From positions 7,183,620-7,247,619 of the forward strand of contig NC_091135.1 of NCBI RefSeq assembly GCF_041381155.1: DNA of 64,000 nt, in the 5' to 3' direction. The notes under the pieces were generated by a model. That model did not search any database and was not told where the DNA came from. It saw nothing but the letters and a program-made list of their open reading frames with translations. The translations under genes and the position numbers were made by a program. The DNA comes from Argopecten irradians. Lineage: Eukaryota; Mollusca; Bivalvia; Pectinida; Pectinidae. Shown one piece after another: positions 59,124 to 64,000 of the stretch; within the stretch, counting starts at the first letter, position 1, and each line of letters opens with the position of its first letter.

Positions 59124-60352
59124 TTTTTAGCTCACCTGGTCCGACCATGAGCTTATGCCATACCGTGGCGTCCGGCGTCCGTCGTCCCGTCGTCGTCGTC
59201 CGTCCGTCCGTCAACAATCGAAATAACCGCTGGTCGGATTTCAACAAAATTTGACTGGTAGCATCCTTATGGGCTACTAACTGAAAATTGTACAAATGAT
59301 GGGGCTGACCCCCCAGGGTCCTGAGGGGCGGGGCCAAAAGGGGTCAATTTGGGTATTTCCATTTAAACGACTTCTTCTCTGAAACTATGCATGATTTAAC
59401 ACTCATAATGCATTGGTAGCATCGTTATAAGGTGGGGATTCAAAATTGTACAAATGATGGGGCTGACCCCCTAGAGGCCTGAGGGGCGAGGCCAAAAGGG
59501 GTCAATTTGGCTATTTCCATATAAATGACTTCTTCTCTGCAACTAAGCATGGGATATATATATAGAGCACCCATAATACAATGGTAGCATCCTTATAGGG
59601 CGAGGATTCAAAATTGTGCAAAAGATAGGGCTGACCCCCCGGGGGCCTGAGGGGTGGGGTCAAAAGTGGTCAATATGACTATTTCCGTATAAACGACTTC
59701 TTCTCTGTAACTAAACATGGGATTACGCTCATAATGCAATGGTAGCATCCTTATAAGGTGGGGATTCAAAATTGTGCAAATGATGAGGCTGATCCCCCGG
59801 GGGCCTGAGTGGTGGGGTCAAATGGAGTCAATTTGGCTATTTCCATTTAAACGACTTCTTTTCTGTAACTAAGCATGGGAGAGCACTCATAATGCAATGG
59901 TAGCATCCTTATAGGGTGGGGATTCAAAATTGTATAAATGATGGGACTGATTCCCCCGGGGGCTGAGGGCGGGGTCGAAAGGGAGCAATTTTGCTGTTAT
60001 CATATAAACGTCTTCTTCTCTACAACTCAGCATGGAAGAGCACTCATAATGCAATAGTAGCATTTTAAAATTGTAAAAAAATATAGGGCTGACTCCCTGG
60101 GGCCTTAGACGCGAGGCCAAAAAGGTCAATTAGGCTATTTTTTTCATATAAATTACTTCCTCTCTGAACCTTTGTATTGGATAACATATTTGTATGGTAT
60201 GTATAGCATCATTATATGGTTGGGATTCAAAATTAAACAAATTTTGGAGTCAATTTTACTAATTTTTCTAATTGTACGAGTCTTTGTGATAAATTACAAA
60301 AAACAAAAACAAAATCCAGGTGAGCGATACAGGCCCTCTGGGCCTCTTGTTT
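59124..60352. mobile_element. TIR element with tandem-repeat core, bivalve type
   Basis: The left end TTTTTAGCTCACCTGG faces the right end CAGGTGAGCG, followed by ATACAGGCCCTCTGGGCCTC. Between them lie TCCGTC-rich simple sequence and about six diverged units of roughly 160 bp, each with CGACTTCTTCTCTG, CATGG, ACTCATAATGCAATGGTAGC, GGGGATTCAAAATTGT, GATGGGGCTGACCCCC and GGCCAAAAGGGGTCAATTTGG. No protein is encoded; open frames here are by-products. From memory this family is abundant in oysters and mussels. The tandem-core layout resembles the pearl type, but I cannot confirm that name. Confidence 0.75.
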
Positions 60353-60479
60353 TATAACGGATTTGTTAATGGGTGTTACGTTAGACTTGTAGTGGATTAG
60401 CCGTTAACGATACATTTATCAGTATCCATTAGGATTAATCCTTGATTATTATCGGCTTTTCATATTCAATGATATTAGA

Positions 60480-60782
60480 GCCATCACTACAACTTTTGGT
60501 GGATCCTGAGCCTGTCGCTCACCACAGCCCAGTCCCAGTGCCTGGCATTTGCAACAGGAGGTGAAGAATACCATAGGACCAGGATGTTCGTTTGAGTGTT
60601 CTTGCACCAGTCCCCATTTGTGAAGTTTTAACATGGTGTCATTGGATGGTCATTTCCGGAAAGGAAATTGTATCGTTAACATACGGTCGACTTTCAATCT
60701 CCAGACATCCATTCTACAAGGGGGACACATGCACTATCTCCATTTTGATTTAGGACGTTAATAAATCAAACAAACAAACAAA
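60480..60782. repeat. Possible retroposon with (CAAA)n tail
   Basis: A moderately GC-rich block ends TTAGGACGTTAATAAATCAA followed by ACAAACAAACAAA. This is a tail style seen at the 3' ends of mollusc SINE/LINE copies, recalled and not checked. The start is undefined. Confidence 0.35.
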
Positions 60783-61540
60783 GCTAGGCTAGGATTGTGA
60801 CGTCATGTGTTTGGGAGCGTAACGTCATACGTTTCTGAGAAAACGACGTGAATTGCGCTCACAAAATAATGACGTAACAATCGACACCTACCCACAAGGG
60901 AGCTAACTCTATAGTATGCAAAGACGGAATTATGCCTTCAAATAGTGCAACATATTACCACAGGTTACATGCGATATTCGGTTGTCACAATAACAAAATA
61001 CATATTCCAAAGTAGATAGTAACTGCCATTGCTACAGAAATGCAATTAACAAAGAAAATATTTGAAAACAAAAAGGTAAAAATACAAAGACTTAAAATAC
61101 AATTAAAAGATTTGGAGTAAAATGATAACGCACAACCAATAACTTAAAACAAACAAACAGTTTTGATAAAAAAAAACCATGACATCAACAGCGGTGAGTT
61201 TACTGTGAAAATCTGCATAAAATATTTGTAGGAAATTTTAGATTTAGAGCGAAGGTAAATAGAGATCCTACTCACAAATAACCTTAATTACTTTCGGTAA
61301 AGGTATGATTCTAACACTTTGTCTCGAATTACATGATGTACAATTTAATGTCCTCTCTAGTTTGCATTCAGTGTGAAATAGTGCCACATTTCCAAGAGAA
61401 TTGTGATTAATTAATTCTATAGGATTAGAACCCTGGAATGACATTGTCACGTGGCTCTGTCAGGTATCCATCGAGAGGTACAAATACCAGCTGTATGAGC
61501 TGGTGGTGGTATACCAGGTGGATAGCTACAGCGGCAAACA
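60783..61540. other. Upstream flank of the secreted-protein gene at 61541
   Basis: No TATA box recognised. Directly before the ATG, 61488-61530 contains inverted words CAGCTG and GGTATACC.GGTGG that could be E-box-like sites. Otherwise AT-rich. Confidence 0.35.
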
Positions 61541-63296
61541 ATGGTGCAATCAAGACGAGCTCTCGTAGCGGTTATCGCGGTCGTTCTTTGTGTGAAGCTC
61601 GCTTGTGGTAAGTAATATATCATTACATATTTCAAATCTTTATCGTCTTCTCAAGACCCATCTAAGGGCGTTGATCTTCAACTTTCCAGAATTGACGCTT
61701 TAATGATCCTGACAAAGTGTCGTTAGTTTTAGATCCATGATACACCAAGGATGGCGACTACAATCGTCATCTTGAAAAGTAGCTTTTCAGTTTCTCCAGT
61801 TCCAGTTGTGCATTGAGCTGAATTTATTTTGGAAGATAATGAACACAGGAATAAATCACTTTATGTGTTTATACGATTAATGACGTTGTTAAAATGCATT
61901 TAACTTCAAACCGATTAAGAATAACATGGCTCACACCTACCTCTGCTTTTAGAATATTCAGCTTGTGGGCATGCCCATCAAATATCTTCACTGGTCAATC
62001 GACTGATATCTCTTTTATTCTTTATTATTTACGCGGTAGCAAGAGTACTCAGGGTGCTTAATAGCCAAATACATTGTACCACCAAACGCAAAGTAGGGGT
62101 CATCCTGTAGCCCCATTCCCTACCATTGGTTTAAATATTTTATGGATATACTATTTAAATTCCAAATACAGGCTCGGCCTTAAAAGATACAACAACAGGA
62201 AATGATACTACGACACCTGTACCCATCGCTGCACCAATTTCTACAGAGAAATCGGTTATCGACCAGTTGGTGGGCTCTCTCAAGGGTTACCGTATTGTCG
62301 GAATCACAAAGAAAACATGCCAGCAACTTGGTGGAATGCATATAATGTTCACCTGCATAATTCTTACTCGTAAGTTTCTTTCTTTGGCTTTTACTTCTCT
62401 GTAGAATTGTTCGTTTGCTTAAATGAAACTGTCCATAGAAACTAATGGCAAAACAATTTACATGTATATAAAATGTGAAATATAGTACTCTTATAAACGT
62501 TAATTATTAATTGCTTTCATGCGGCTTCTCAACTTACGTATTGACATAATCTCGGATACTCTTAAGATGTTTTTATTATTTTTGTTTGTTTAACAAAAAC
62601 CTTAAATATTAACTTATCCAAACATTAACTTATCCAAACATTAACTTATCCAAGATAATTTTAAAAAAAACCCATAAGATTAAAACAAATTCTGGGGGAA
62701 ATATAATGATGCTAAAATAAGGTGTTTTGGAAAAGAACACGATTCTTTTTTTCTTTCTCGAGTCAACATGGGTATGTAATGGTGAAAAATACACAACCGA
62801 ATTATTGATTTCACAAAAACTTAAACTTTAATAATCTAAATACAATGCAAGTATTAATGGTCCGTATTTCTTCTAATTTCACTATCCTTCATCAGTAGGA
62901 AATGCCATGTGGTCTTCCATGTTATATTTTGTACCGTTTATTGGGTATGAAACAAATATGCGCTCTCATACACGAAACGCAACACGGATTTATGACTTCA
63001 TTTTTTATCATTATTAACTTTTCTTTCTTTTTTTGTCTTTTTTTTTTTTTTGTAAAGAAATCAAATTGACTTTTATGGCAATTGCCATTGGGAACGTAGA
63101 TATTGGTTTACCTATTTTTTGGTATATTATCCATATACATGTACTTTTTCGGGAATTTATATTATTTTTTATAAACGGTTATTATGTGTTAAGTATAATA
63201 TCAATGCTGATGATATATAGATTTCATTGATATATTCCAATAGCGGCTGAGGGATGGAAGACAGTTCGATTGGGAAACGCTCTCATTGGTGGTTAG
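61541..63296 (+). CDS. Small secreted protein of unknown function, complete, 3 exons, 105 residues
   Basis: Exons 61541-61607, 62172-62369 and 63244-63296. The donors GTAAGTAAT and GTAAGTTTC and acceptors ACAG and ATAG join in phase 1, and the stop is TAG. Residues 1-22 (MVQSRRALVAVIAVVLCVKLAC) form a signal peptide with a basic start. Residues about 24-45 are Thr/Pro/Ala-rich (DTTTGNDTTTPVPIAAP), likely O-glycosylated. Then follow a compact basic part (GSLKGYRIVGITKKTCQQLG), a hydrophobic stretch HIMFTCIILT and the tail AEGWKTVRLGNALIGG. Two cysteines in the mature chain could form one disulfide. Each exon is too short to stand out as an open frame. A poly(A) signal AATAAA is at 63533. No family recognised; a short basic secreted peptide could be antimicrobial, hormonal or structural. 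Confidence 0.75.
62608..62655. repeat. 16-bp tandem repeat, three units
   Basis: The unit TTAACTTATCCAAACA occurs about three times in intron 2 of the secreted-protein gene. Confidence 0.85.
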
Positions 63297-63418
63297 TTGG
63301 AACAAAGACAACATCTATCTATGGACAATGGTTACAGTGGATTACAAGTATTTTGCAATGGTCATATTGGATTAAGTGCAATTTCGCGTATACATTATGT
63401 ATTGGCGTTTTAAACAAA

Positions 63419-63490
63419 AAAACTGTTGCATAATATTAAAAATAAAAAACTATTGTTTTTATCAATAAACAATAATGCAACAGTATACGG
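63419..63490. mobile_element. Small hairpin in the 3' flank of the secreted-protein gene
   Basis: ACTGTTGCATAATATT and AACAATAATGCAACAGT face each other around an AT-rich centre. It lies between the stop codon and the best poly(A) signal, so it may be transcribed. Confidence 0.55.
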
Positions 63491-63978
63491 TGTTGATATT
63501 AAACTAGTCTCACCATTAATATTGTATTTGCAAATAAAAGATTGAATCATTTTAAAACGAGTTTTTTTTATATATTTTTATATTTCGTAGTTTATATACT
63601 TTCAGACATGGCGTAACGAAACATGATACGTAATATTATGACAAATTTACTGCCAAAACGTGCAGGAGAGTATATTGTAAAGGATTGAATACAAAGAAGC
63701 GTACTTGTGGTTAAAAGAAAATTTCGATAGATCCTTGTTTACTCAACACCAAAGGCCCACTACCTTTCCAAAACCAAAATTAAATACAAATTAATAATTA
63801 ACAAGAAAATATATATCATCTATAACAGTGAAGAATCATTTTGCTGTTTTGCCGTCTGGCTCAGTGATAGTCAACTAACGCGCGGGCAACATAAGACTAC
63901 CCGAATCCGATATCTGCCGATAAGCCCCGACCCCTTATAATTAGATACTGTCGCTACGCAACCCAAGCTTCATCAAAG

Positions 63979-64000
63979 ATGGCGACAACTCCGGTAAAGA
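63979..64000 (+). CDS. Possible start of a plus-strand gene cut by the window edge
   Basis: AAAGATGGCGACAACTCCGG has a strong initiation context and a MATTPVK beginning typical of intracellular proteins. It is preceded by a GC-richer stretch (63850-63960) that could be a promoter. Only seven codons are visible, and GTAAAG at the end could equally be a splice donor. Product unknown. Confidence 0.35.

Noticed and set aside
59116-60357. Several short open frames starting MAPPLRTLGGQPHHLY and similar
   Set aside because: These are translations of the tandem units of the repeat element, not proteins.

Overview
The window looks like nuclear DNA of a mollusc, most likely a bivalve. Three things suggest this: intron-split animal genes, a very AT-rich background full of ACATGTA-type words, and repeats I recognise from memory as common in oysters, mussels and scallops. 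These repeats include an element with AGCTCACCTG inverted ends and a tandem core, tRNA-derived SINEs, and TTAA-flanked or 8-bp-duplicating MITEs. No bacterial or viral gene organisation is present.

Layout. Bases 1-13020 hold no gene I can support, only repeats: MITEs, a 16-bp minisatellite at 8985-9325, and a foldback family. Bases 13021-21889 (minus) hold a complete DNAJC1/ERdj1 gene. I reconstructed ten coding exons that join in phase into a 527-residue protein with signal peptide, J domain, one membrane segment and two SANT domains. The exon carrying the HPD motif lies in a local tandem duplication and is present twice. Bases 22000-29500 are intergenic, with a foldback repeat, a short tandem array, a decayed LINE reverse transcriptase fragment, a MITE, and a 108-bp insert with a hammerhead-like motif. 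At 29540-29918 (minus) is the first coding exon of a secreted Trp/Gly/Arg/Asp-rich protein with its own TATA box. Bases 30050-35746 are gene-poor.

Bases 35747-50985 (plus) hold YBEY, the conserved endoribonuclease of mitochondrial/ribosomal RNA processing. It has three exons and 167 codons, with the zinc motif encoded by the last exon. Its 14.1-kb second intron contains the most interesting arrangement in the window: a tandem duplication (about 37035-42657 and 42658-49650). Each unit carries an apparently intact nine-exon gene on the opposite strand, encoding a 238-residue protein I do not recognise. The two units differ by clean mobile-element insertions (SINE only in unit 1; hAT-type MITE and TTAA-type MITE only in unit 2). 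They also differ in the number of palindromic CRE sites upstream (2 versus 3, on a 26-bp period).

Bases 51300-61400 hold repeats: a SINE-like block, foldbacks, a degraded Ty3/Gypsy-type LTR element with very short LTRs (about 53344-58803), and a long TIR element with a tandem-repeat core (about 59124-60352). Bases 61541-63296 (plus) hold a three-exon gene for a 105-residue secreted protein of unknown function. A likely start of another plus-strand gene lies in the last 22 bases.

The genes do not form one pathway. DNAJC1 is an ER membrane co-chaperone, YBEY an RNA-processing enzyme, and the two small secreted proteins and the nested pair are probably lineage-specific. All exon structures were read by eye from splice signals and phase and have not been tested against transcripts.
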